DNA from: Acinetobacter lwoffii
GTDB taxonomy: Bacteria; Pseudomonadota; Gammaproteobacteria; Pseudomonadales; Moraxellaceae
Direction of reading: 5' to 3'
DNA length: 64,000 nt
Assembly: GCF_022967985.1 (NCBI RefSeq)
Contig: NZ_JALJVC010000001.1
Location: 1-64,000, forward strand
Part shown: positions 54,194 to 61,630 of the stretch, piece by piece
Position numbering within the stretch: the stretch's first letter is position 1
Layout: every line of letters starts with the position of its first letter
Position numbers and translations under genes: made by a program
The notes under the pieces: generated by a model
What the model was told of the DNA's origin: nothing
What the model saw: only the letters and a program-made list of their open reading frames with translations
Databases searched by the model: none

Positions 54194-54456
54194 ATGGATA
54201 TTCAACAGCACGCACCGGAGTCAGGAAATTTAGATAAAAAAGCCCATTTCTATTCTGCATGGCCACTGATCCTGATTCTTTTTGGGGCGCGATTGGCTCG
54301 GTTTACGCTGTGATCGCTTATTTGCTTAATTTGAAAATTTATAGTTCTGAGTTGACTAGAATTAATAAGGTACTGGCTAATCTTCTGTGCGGGATGTCCG
54401 CGATTAGTGCCTGGTGGTTTAGTGCGCAATGGATTCAGGGAACATTCTTTCAATAA
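54194..54456 (+). pseudogene. Frameshifted small membrane protein
   Basis: The frame from the ATG at 54194 encodes MDIQQHAPESGNLDKKAHFY and SAWPLILILFG, then goes out of frame at GGGG (54284-54287) and hits a stop near 54311. The second frame continues with GAIGSVYAVIAYLLNLKIYS to the stop at 54456. Adding one G to the run would give one 87-residue protein with two hydrophobic segments (LILILFGGAIGSVYAVIAY). So either the gene lost one G or the sequence has an error. The part from 54259 alone is also a 65-codon frame. Confidence 0.65.
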
Positions 54457-54986
54457 AACAGCAATCCTGTCCTGAATATAAATTGCAATAAAGTCTCATT
54501 TTGGCGAATAAAAAAGCATAAAAAATTGGAAATGGAATTTATTTCTCTATATGTGGGTTAATAATGAAATAAATTTTCAGATTTAATGCAAATTAAAAAA
54601 ACATAGGAAATTAATCCCGTCCATCTTTACCTAATATAGCTTTCAAGGGTGTGATGGGATCGGAAAGAGTAGCATGCTGTGAGCGGCGCAAAACGCGAGT
54701 GCAGTACGAACCCAAAAGGTCTCGATTCGGCTTAGGACGCTATAGACCAAAAGTTTATAGGCTATAAGATCAGGTCTTACAAAGAATGATAGTTGAAGTA
54801 AACCATTGCGAGTTTTCCCAACACCCTAAAAAATTCTCCAGCAATATACGTAGAATTAAAAATTAAAATAAATATAAATCATAAATTTAAGAAAACTATT
54901 TATCCAAGCAGGATACAAATCCATCCTTCATTTATCAGCATGATCTGTTATTTTAAAAACATCAGTTGCCCCTTAGGGGAATCCTC
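54457..54986. other. 530-bp gap containing a GC-richer unexplained block
   Basis: The gap is mostly AT-rich, but 54640-54790 differs in composition: it reads GATGGGATCGGAAAGAGTAG and later GCGGCGCAAAACGCG. A 37-codon basic frame (54654-54767, MGSERVACCERRKTRVQYEP...) runs through it, with GTG before ATG and no clear ribosome site. I cannot name it. The rest shows no terminator or promoter I would defend. Confidence 0.45.
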
Positions 54987-55235
54987 ATGAATCTCGATAT
55001 CTGGTGCCGTTTTTTACTGTTTTGCACACTCATTAATTATGTCATTCTCATGATCTGGTTCATGGTCTTTATTTTTGCTCGAAACTGGATGAAGCAGGTG
55101 CATGGAAAATGGTTTCGGCTGTCAGATGCCAGTTTTGATGTGATTCATTATTCAGGAATGGCTGTGTATAAAATTGGCATTCTGCTGTTTAACCTGACGC
55201 CGTTAATTGCAATCTATCTGATAAATCAAGGTTAA
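54987..55235 (+). CDS. Small inner-membrane protein, 82 residues
   Basis: MNLDIWCRFLLFCTLINYVI begins a protein with two or three hydrophobic segments (residues ~7-32, ~58-80) and a basic loop (ARNWMKQVHGKWF) between. I choose the ATG at 54987 because TAGGGGAATCCTC precedes it. An in-frame TTG lies 21 bp upstream. It resembles small DUF-type membrane proteins of Acinetobacter that I cannot name. It is followed by a SIMPL gene on the same strand. Confidence 0.75.
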   Translation: MNLDIWCRFLLFCTLINYVILMIWFMVFIFARNWMKQVHGKWFRLSDASFDVIHYSGMAVYKIGILLFNLTPLIAIYLINQG

Positions 55236-55357
55236 GTACGATGTTGTGATTGAATCTTCGAGTGATAAAAATAAGATTGAATTAGTATCATTTTATCGCT
55301 ACTTGATAGCGTGGCAGGATCAATAAGAACGAAAAAAGATTTCAAAGGAGTTGAAGG

Positions 55358-56071
55358 ATGAATCAATTCAAACCGGCCCTGATTTTAGGCGCCTTGATCG
55401 GCTTGGGAATGATTATTGCAGGATGGATTCTCGGCAATAGCGCGCTGAAAATTAAACAGTATGAACGTATAGTTTCGGTCAAAGGCTTGTCGGAACGCGA
55501 AGTCAAAGCCGATGTGGCGGTATGGCCAATCCGCTTTAATGCCGGCAGTCAGGATTTGGCCGAATTGTACGATACCATGCAAACCAATACCCAGGAAATT
55601 CAGACCTTCTTAAAAAATGAAGGATTTAGCACGGAAGAAATTACCAGTGCTTCACCGAGTATCACCGATAAATACGCGCAGCAATATGGCGGGGATGCCA
55701 ATGTCGCGCTACGTTACACCGCCAGCCAGACCATTACAGTCTATACCCATAAAATAGATGCAGTGCGTGCGGCACAAAGTCGTCTGGTGGCTTTGGGTCG
55801 AAAAGGCATTGCCTTTGCCGGAGATGATTCCGGACAAAGAACGGAATATTTATTTACTAAGCTGAATGACATCAAGCCTGCGATGATTGAACAGGCCACC
55901 GAAAATGCGCGCAGTGTAGCGGAAAAATTTGCTGCAGATTCAAAAAGCAGTCTGGGCAAAATCAAGTCCGCCAATCAGGGGCTGTTTAGTATTGAAGATC
56001 GCGACAGCAATACGCCGTATTTGAAAAAAGTACGCGTGGTCTCGACGGTCGATTATTATCTGGCAGATTAA
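55358..56071 (+). CDS. SIMPL domain-containing (DUF541) envelope protein
   Basis: This 237-residue protein has one N-terminal membrane anchor (residues ~9-30, ALILGALIGLGMIIAGWILG) and an extracytoplasmic SIMPL domain. The domain opens SVKGLSEREVKADVAVWPIR and has the YTASQTITVYTHKIDAVRAA strand. Members, such as E. coli YggE, reduce oxidative stress or bind partner proteins. The mechanism is unclear. The ribosome site is AAAGGAGTTGAAGG. Confidence 0.9.
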   Translation: MNQFKPALILGALIGLGMIIAGWILGNSALKIKQYERIVSVKGLSEREVKADVAVWPIRFNAGSQDLAELYDTMQTNTQEIQTFLKNEGFSTEEITSASPSITDKYAQQYGGDANVALRYTASQTITVYTHKIDAVRAAQSRLVALGRKGIAFAGDDSGQRTEYLFTKLNDIKPAMIEQATENARSVAEKFAADSKSSLGKIKSANQGLFSIEDRDSNTPYLKKVRVVSTVDYYLAD

Positions 56072-56155
56072 GCTGAGCTGGTCAAGCACGGTAATTGACA
56101 GCCTAGAAGCCGCTTGTTATTTTGCGCGCATTATTCCAGATGCTGTACCCTTAAA

Positions 56156-56821
56156 ATGCCCATCAACCATGACTTTGTCTATTGTCCACCGCAAGAACCA
56201 CTGCATATCGTTTATGAAGATGATGATCTGGTGGTAATTGAAAAGCCGGCCGGATTATTGTCGGTTCCGGGGCGTTTACCTGAACATCATGACAGTGCCT
56301 ATTTGCGGGTTCTGAACCAGTATCAGCAGGCCAAAATTACCCATCGTCTGGATATGGCCACCTCCGGTATTTTGATGTTTGCCAAACACCGCGATGCAGA
56401 AGTGGCGGTGAGTAAAATGTTTCAGGCACGCACGGTACATAAAAATTATGTTGCACTGGTACAAGGCAAACTTGAGGGTGAGGGCAGCGTCGAAGTACCT
56501 TTGATTACCGACTGGGAAAACCGTCCGCGTCAGATGGTGCATTTTGAACTGGGCAAGGCCGCCAAAACCTTGTATCAGGCCTTAGAATATCTACCCCAGC
56601 AAGACATTAGTCGGGTGTTGTTGACCCCCATTACCGGCCGTTCCCATCAGCTACGAGTGCATATGCTGCATATCGGTCATCCCATTACTGGCGATAAAAT
56701 TTATCATCCTGAACCCCAGCGCAGTCCTTTAAATCGTATGGCCTTGCATGCCAGTTATTTGGCTTTTACCCAGCCTTTGAGTGGTGTCCCGGTCGAAATA
56801 AAGGCAGACATACCATTCTAA
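56156..56821 (+). CDS. rluA: RluA-family pseudouridine synthase
   Basis: The 221-residue enzyme isomerises uridine to pseudouridine in 23S rRNA and/or tRNA. It has no S4 domain, so it is of RluA size (219 in E. coli). Motif I is VVIEKPAGLLSVPGR (~25-39). The catalytic Asp is in ITHRLDMATSGILMFAKH (~61-78), and the later TGRSHQLRVHMLHIGHPITG binds RNA (~160-180). The start at 56156 gives MPINHDFVYCPPQ. The upstream in-frame TTG at 56114 is not supported. The RluA name is by length and motif, and RluC/D paralogues are longer. Confidence 0.88.
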   Translation: MPINHDFVYCPPQEPLHIVYEDDDLVVIEKPAGLLSVPGRLPEHHDSAYLRVLNQYQQAKITHRLDMATSGILMFAKHRDAEVAVSKMFQARTVHKNYVALVQGKLEGEGSVEVPLITDWENRPRQMVHFELGKAAKTLYQALEYLPQQDISRVLLTPITGRSHQLRVHMLHIGHPITGDKIYHPEPQRSPLNRMALHASYLAFTQPLSGVPVEIKADIPF

Positions 56822-57406
56822 TTTGATTCTGCTTAATAGTTAGATTCAACCGGACACATGCTTTTTAATCTCATAAATATGATCAGGATCAAGCTCTTAA
56901 ACTGGGCAATCTGAATAAAAAAGTGTGAGAATTTATTTCGATAACAGCGTGGAAATGAGTGGCTTTATAAGCATGTTCAAATGAAATTTTCTACTGATCC
57001 ATTGCCTGATCGGCTGTTACTGCAGAATATAAATTTTAATGTTCGGTTTATCTCTTGACGATAAGCCTAGAGATTTTTTATTCTTTTATCTCCCGCTATA
57101 GGCCTGATGCCTTTATTTTTATGATTTTTTAACCTTCCTTTCATTATTTTTAAACTTTCAAATTATATCCTTTGATATAAAAAATATCGTAAGCTGTTTC
57201 AGAATGGATTTGTCTTGAGCTGGAAAGTAGTCAGTCATATATGACTTGCACATAAAAATTTTGTAGAAAAATAAAATGAATGAATGACTTAGTATTGATC
57301 AACGGCTTTGATTATCTGGCTAAAGTGATGCAAAATTAATCATGACTTTATAATAAATTTTTAATTTGATGGTTTAGGGCGCTGCCCGGGGTTAAAGGAA
57401 AGAACG
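56822..57406. other. 585-bp AT-rich gap without a gene
   Basis: This is the longest gap in the window. I see no coding frame with a ribosome site, no tRNA and no strong palindrome. The 3' end holds the ribosome site TTAAAGGAAAGAACG for the next gene. The middle is very AT-rich (57060-57400). Confidence 0.45.
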
Positions 57407-58339
57407 ATGCTCAGTATGGCTCTCTTCGTTCTCGCGAGTATTTTAATATGTGCATTGCTATGGAGCTTAAAGGTACAGGCTTCATTACGCAGCAATATCC
57501 AGTTTTTACAGGAAAACCTGGATCATTCCCGCAGCAAATTGGCAGATTATGAAACTCAAGTCGATGAATTGAATTATGAAATCACCCAATTGCGGGTACA
57601 AAATGGCAGTTTAAACATTGCCCTGAATAAATATAAAAAATATCAGGATATCTGGGATATCGAGCAATATATTATTAACCGGACTTTGCAGGCCGAAAAC
57701 TTTGTTGAAGCGACCAAGCTGGATGCTTCGATCATGATCGATGATCTCAAAGCCTATATCGCAAGAGTAAAAGATTATCTTGCCCAGTTTCAGGCGCAAG
57801 CATTAATTGAAGTTGAACAGCAGGCTCGACAAAGTTTGCACGGTTATTATGAACAGGCTAAACAACAGCATCGCTTGCAAGAGGTATTGAGTGCTTTACA
57901 GCATAAAATACAGGCCCAGCGCTTCGGCTTGCAGCTTCCCGCAACACAGGTTTTAGAGCAGCTGATTGACGGTTATAGTGAAACGGATGCGGTTCGGCAT
58001 TTATGCAATGTCCGTGACAGAATTCAGCAGGCTGTAGAAAAACAGCAGGTGGCGAGCTGTAATTATGTCGACGACAATCGCCGTCGAAGTACTATTGAAA
58101 TCCTTAGTCGGGCTTTCAACTGTAAGGCAGATTTATATCTCACTCAATTAAGCACAGAAAATCTGGGCGAGATGCTGCAAGCCTTAAAGGATGATTATGT
58201 CTTGCTGAATTATACCGGGCAGGCACTGAGTCAGGCGATGATTCAAGAATCCTATCTTGATCTGCGTTTAGAAGAACTCAAGTTTGCTGCGCTGGTTTTG
58301 CAATTGGAACAGGATCATCTGCATCCACACATCGCGTAG
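57407..58339 (+). CDS. Membrane-anchored coiled-coil protein with a DUF4041-like C-terminal half
   Basis: This 310-residue protein has an N-terminal transmembrane helix (residues ~3-22, LFVLASILICALLW) and a long coiled coil (~25-75, LDHSRSKLADYETQVDELNY). A C-terminal half follows that resembles DUF4041: STIEILSRAFNCKADLYLTQ and SYLDLRLEELKFAALVLQLE. In known DUF4041 proteins that region usually precedes a T5orf172/GIY-YIG nuclease domain, which is absent here. The strong ribosome site AAAGGAAAG argues for a real gene. The function is unknown, and the family link is an inference. Confidence 0.72.
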   Translation: MLSMALFVLASILICALLWSLKVQASLRSNIQFLQENLDHSRSKLADYETQVDELNYEITQLRVQNGSLNIALNKYKKYQDIWDIEQYIINRTLQAENFVEATKLDASIMIDDLKAYIARVKDYLAQFQAQALIEVEQQARQSLHGYYEQAKQQHRLQEVLSALQHKIQAQRFGLQLPATQVLEQLIDGYSETDAVRHLCNVRDRIQQAVEKQQVASCNYVDDNRRRSTIEILSRAFNCKADLYLTQLSTENLGEMLQALKDDYVLLNYTGQALSQAMIQESYLDLRLEELKFAALVLQLEQDHLHPHIA

Positions 58340-58600
58340 ATCATGACATTCATAGGTCTAGAAGATTTTTACCAGAGTATTCTGAATGCCATAAGTTGGT
58401 TTAAATCCTGATATTTTTCAGGATTTTTGGCCTTGAGGAATCTTGACTATATTGATCCTCTTACTTATTTTTATATTTATAAAAATCATATGTTTATTTA
58501 TGGTTAAAAGATAATATTTTTTGTCTGTATCTCGATAATTGTACAAAAATCAGCTAATCTTAAATGCAGAATAAAACAGCATCATAATAAGGATACTTCT

Positions 58601-58990
58601 ATGTCACGTGATTACAATCAATTCCCGGACGATGAAAATGGCAATGTACTGTGGCAAATGCATCAGGATGGCGACGACTTGCAAGAGGCACATGAAATTG
58701 AATTTTCGATTGCCTTTGCGGATGAAGCGCAGGCAGATCGTTGTGCCTTGCATCTATTAAAAGAAGAGCAAAAAATCAGCCTGTTTCAGGACGAAGAAAG
58801 CGATACCCTGGAATGGATCATCACAATTTATGTGTATATGGAGCCTGCCTACGAAGATATCGTGGATCTGGAACAATGGTTCAGCAAAATCGCTGCACAA
58901 TTTCAGGGCGAATATGATGGTTGGGGCTGTATGGCCTATGTCTATGATGATGAGCTGGATGACGAAGAGAGCAGCCTGCGTAGTAGCTGA
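58601..58990 (+). CDS. rraB: Ribonuclease E inhibitor RraB
   Basis: RraB binds RNase E and dampens its activity, altering mRNA decay. The 129-residue acidic protein shows the family pattern FPDDENGNVLWQMHQDGDDL (residues ~7-26) and a ferredoxin-like beta-alpha core with VYMEPAYEDIVDLEQWF and the YDGWGCMAY motif near the C-terminus. It lacks an obvious partner in the neighbourhood. A terminator follows at 59024. Confidence 0.88.
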   Translation: MSRDYNQFPDDENGNVLWQMHQDGDDLQEAHEIEFSIAFADEAQADRCALHLLKEEQKISLFQDEESDTLEWIITIYVYMEPAYEDIVDLEQWFSKIAAQFQGEYDGWGCMAYVYDDELDDEESSLRSS

Positions 58991-59023
58991 GCATGCTTGT
59001 ATTTAAAGCATTTAAAATAAGAG

Positions 59024-59046
59024 ACCCGGTGCTGCCGGGTTTTTTT
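59024..59046 (+). terminator. Terminator of rraB
   Basis: The stem ACCCGG/CCGGGT with a TGCTG loop is followed by six or more T. It lies 34 bp after the stop. Confidence 0.87.
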
Positions 59047-59233
59047 ATTGCTCTATTTAATTGTTATACGAAGACTTGAGCTTGAGTATAGATACATACT
59101 CATTATATATCGCCAGCTCAAAACTGGATAAAATAACTCAGATGAGTACTTAACTCAGGCTGATGATTTAGTCACAATAAATGCAGGGAATATCCCGCAA
59201 TAAAAAAATAATAAGAACAAAGGACAAGAAAAA

Positions 59234-59680
59234 ATGAGTTACACCTTAAAAATGCATCGTGTGTTCAGCGCACCACCGGAGCGGGTGTATCGTGCCTTTG
59301 TGCATCCGGATGCACTGGCCAAATGGCTGGCACCACATGGCTTTATTGCCAAAGTAGAACATGCGGAAGTCAAACCCGGCGGCAGCTATAAAACCACCTT
59401 TACCAATTTTTCTACCGGAACCCAGCATCATTTTCATGGCATTTATCATGAGGTCATTCCCAATCAGCTGCTGCGCTATACCGATCAGTTTTCTACCCCC
59501 GACTTGCAGGGTGAAATAGAGGTGACGATCATCTTTGAAAAAGTGTCAATCGGTACCGGTTTGCATATTATTCAGGTAGGTTATCCGGATGTGGTGCCGC
59601 CGGCGGTGTGTCATTTGAGCTGGCAGGAATCACTGCAACTCCTGTCTTTGCTGGTTAATCCGCAGATTTCAGACAATTAA
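59234..59680 (+). CDS. SRPBCC/AHSA1-domain protein
   Basis: The 148-residue protein has the START-like ligand-binding fold of the AHSA1 family: HRVFSAPPERVYRAFVHPDA (residues ~8-27) with the KWLAPHGF helix, VKPGGSYKTTF (~47), GEIEVTIIFE and a C-terminal LSWQESLQLLSLLV helix. Bacterial relatives bind small hydrophobic molecules or act as stress proteins. The activity cannot be told. It is monocistronic, with AAGGACAAG as ribosome site. Confidence 0.88.
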   Translation: MSYTLKMHRVFSAPPERVYRAFVHPDALAKWLAPHGFIAKVEHAEVKPGGSYKTTFTNFSTGTQHHFHGIYHEVIPNQLLRYTDQFSTPDLQGEIEVTIIFEKVSIGTGLHIIQVGYPDVVPPAVCHLSWQESLQLLSLLVNPQISDN

Positions 59681-59803
59681 TTCCTTGGATCTCCTGTGTT
59701 GGTTTCATCCCAATGTCCTCTCCATCAGCGCGCCTGACAAAGATGCTATACTGTGAGCTTATTTGTTTCATTTATTTAATTTTTCTCTTTTTTCGAGGTT
59801 CTT

Positions 59804-60142
59804 ATGGGTCTGCCAAACTGTCCAAAATGTCAATCTGAATATACCTATGCAGATGGTGATCTACTGATCTGTCCTGAATGCGCACACGAGTGGAAAGAAG
59901 GTGAAGTCACTGAAGAACAAGTGATCATTAAGGATGCCAATGGCAATGTGCTGGCAGATGGTGATAGTGTAACGGTGATTAAAGACCTGAAAATCAAAGG
60001 TTCATCTTCAGTGGTGAAAGTGGGCACTAAAGTCAAAAGTATCCGTTTGTTGCCTGATGCTGCCGATGGGCATGATATCGATTGTAAAATCGAGGGGATC
60101 GGCCCGATGAAATTGAAATCCGAATATGTCAAGAAAGCTTAA
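59804..60142 (+). CDS. yjdM: Zinc-ribbon protein YjdM/PhnA
   Basis: The 112-residue protein has an N-terminal zinc ribbon [20 protein letters not shown] (Cys at residues ~6, 9, 23 and 26) and a C-terminal SH3-like domain with [20 protein letters not shown] and [16 protein letters not shown]. YjdM was once called PhnA, but it is not the phosphonoacetate hydrolase, and its role is unclear. The ribosome site is GAGGTTC. A palindrome follows downstream. Confidence 0.93.
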   Translation: MGLPNCPKCQSEYTYADGDLLICPECAHEWKEGEVTEEQVIIKDANGNVLADGDSVTVIKDLKIKGSSSVVKVGTKVKSIRLLPDAADGHDIDCKIEGIGPMKLKSEYVKKA

Positions 60143-60170
60143 ATTTAGCCTTAGACTAAAATTCTGACGA

Positions 60171-60204
60171 GAGAATAATACGGTTGATTAATCGTATTAT
60201 TCTC
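60171..60204 (+). terminator. Palindrome after yjdM, possible terminator
   Basis: The perfect 12-bp arms GAGAATAATACG/CGTATTATTCTC have a loop of ten bases and no long T run. It lies 29 bp after the stop of yjdM. It could end that transcript or be a regulator-binding site upstream of the gene at 60277. Confidence 0.55.
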
Positions 60205-60276
60205 ATTATTGCTGAAATTCGGGGCTGATCATTTTCCTGTCGCCTGATCCTCACATTTCGATTTGAGATCCCTTTA

Positions 60277-60639
60277 ATGCCGCACCTGCATCTGGAATAT
60301 TCTGACAATCTGCAACATATCGAGATCAAACCCTTATTGGTCGCGATTCATCAGGCACTTTTTAACGCCGGCCATGTCACCGATCCCAATGATTTAAAAA
60401 GTCGTGCGATTATGCAGCAGGATTATGTGATTGGACTGAATGTTGTTACAGATCAGGCCTATGTGCATGCTAAAGTTTCACTGTTGAGCGGGCGCAGTGT
60501 CGAAGTTCGTCAGGCAATTTCCGAATTGGTGCTCGACCTCATGCAGCAATATATTGCGCCACAACCTGAATTAAAAATACAGCTTCGTGTCGAAATCATT
60601 GAAATGCCAAAGCAGACTTATCGTAAAGCTGTTATCTGA
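60277..60639 (+). CDS. 5-carboxymethyl-2-hydroxymuconate Delta-isomerase family protein (CHMI)
   Basis: The 120-residue protein starts MPHLHLEYSDNL, with the catalytic N-terminal Pro after Met removal, as in the 4-oxalocrotonate tautomerase superfamily. The SRAIMQQDYVIG segment (with Arg, ~42) and the ending RVEIIEMPKQTYRKA are typical of CHMI, the HpaF enzyme of homoprotocatechuate breakdown. No hpa gene is near, so it could act in another aromatic route or be a paralogue. Confidence 0.86.
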   Translation: MPHLHLEYSDNLQHIEIKPLLVAIHQALFNAGHVTDPNDLKSRAIMQQDYVIGLNVVTDQAYVHAKVSLLSGRSVEVRQAISELVLDLMQQYIAPQPELKIQLRVEIIEMPKQTYRKAVI

Positions 60640-61068
60640 ATGATGGCTTTTATTTGCTGAGATGACATGGATCAAATGCCTTGAAACTTTATCAATGCCA
60701 TACGAAATTTATAAACAGATCGACTTGGTCTGTAACAGCTCGCTATTTTATTCAGATCTAAAATTATTTCTATTTTTAAATGACGCTTTATGTCATTTAC
60801 AGGCATGCGATAAAAGTTCTAAAGTAACTTTTAATCGCTGCTGATTTTTGAATCATCCAATCTAGAAACAGCATATTCATCCTGATTAAAATAAAAATAA
60901 TTTAAAAAATAATCTTCAGGTGAGCTGTATCCAATCCGGCAGTGGGAAGAGCAAAGCGAGAATAACGCTTTAGCATAGGCAAAATAATAAGAACAAAAAG
61001 ATCAGAAATCCGGTGAGTTGATTGAATCTCAGATTTCAGGTCTGACTTGTCCGGTTGAAGGAAATTTT
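60640..61068. other. 429-bp gap before the NTF2-like gene
   Basis: A 60-codon frame (60662-60844) has no visible ribosome site and I leave it out. The rest is AT-rich, with a short GC-richer patch at 60926-60975. No terminator or promoter is clear. Confidence 0.4.
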
Positions 61069-61509
61069 ATGCAGGTTTTTGGGGATGAAAAATTGGCTCA
61101 GGAAGTCATGGCATTTCTTCAGGAGTGGGATAATGCCGTAGCCAGACTTGAAATTCAGGATATTGTTCAATTATGCCGACCCGATATCCGTCTGGTCGAT
61201 GTCAGTATGGAAGTGAAAGGTGTAGAAGCCTATCAGGCACTCTGGCAGCAATATCGGGCATTTATACCGGAAGGCATACGCATCGAACGCCAAGATCTTA
61301 ATATTCATGTCACTTCTGATCTGGCTGTAGTCGATGGTTATGTACGGGTGAGTTATGCGGTGATTGAACCGATTTTCCAGCTGGGCTGGTGTCGGGTCAG
61401 CATGTGCCTGAGCAAGCAGCAGGGCAAATGGCAATTGCTGCATCAACATACTTCAGTCCCTGTGCAACTCGAAACCCGGAAAATGCGCCGGATCAAAAGC
61501 GTGAGTTAA
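61069..61509 (+). CDS. NTF2-like (SnoaL/ketosteroid isomerase fold) protein
   Basis: This 146-residue cone-shaped-barrel protein opens MQVFGDEKLAQEVMAFLQEW and shows the fold's pattern: a helical start, then WDNAVARLEIQDIVQLCRPD (~20-39) and SYAVIEPIFQLGWCRVSMCL with QQGKWQLLHQHTSVPV (residues ~93-130). The start at 61069 has GAAGGAAATTTT as ribosome site. An in-frame start at 61018 would add 17 residues without such a site. The fold binds small ligands and may be an enzyme. The substrate is unknown. Confidence 0.85.
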   Translation: MQVFGDEKLAQEVMAFLQEWDNAVARLEIQDIVQLCRPDIRLVDVSMEVKGVEAYQALWQQYRAFIPEGIRIERQDLNIHVTSDLAVVDGYVRVSYAVIEPIFQLGWCRVSMCLSKQQGKWQLLHQHTSVPVQLETRKMRRIKSVS

Positions 61510-61630
61510 TCTATTTACCTGAAAAGATTTAAGTGAAATATCTTTGCAAATGATTACAGGAATACCTTTGTAACAAAAATATAGAAAGTCCTAAATTATG
61601 TTGAAGGAATAATATTTTAGGACTTTTCAG

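Noticed and set aside
54654..54767. 37-codon basic frame in the GC-richer block
   Set aside because: It is too short and lacks a clear ribosome site. It is kept only as part of the unexplained block.
60662..60844. 60-codon frame between CHMI and the NTF2-like gene
   Set aside because: It has no ribosome site and no recognisable pattern, so it is likely chance.
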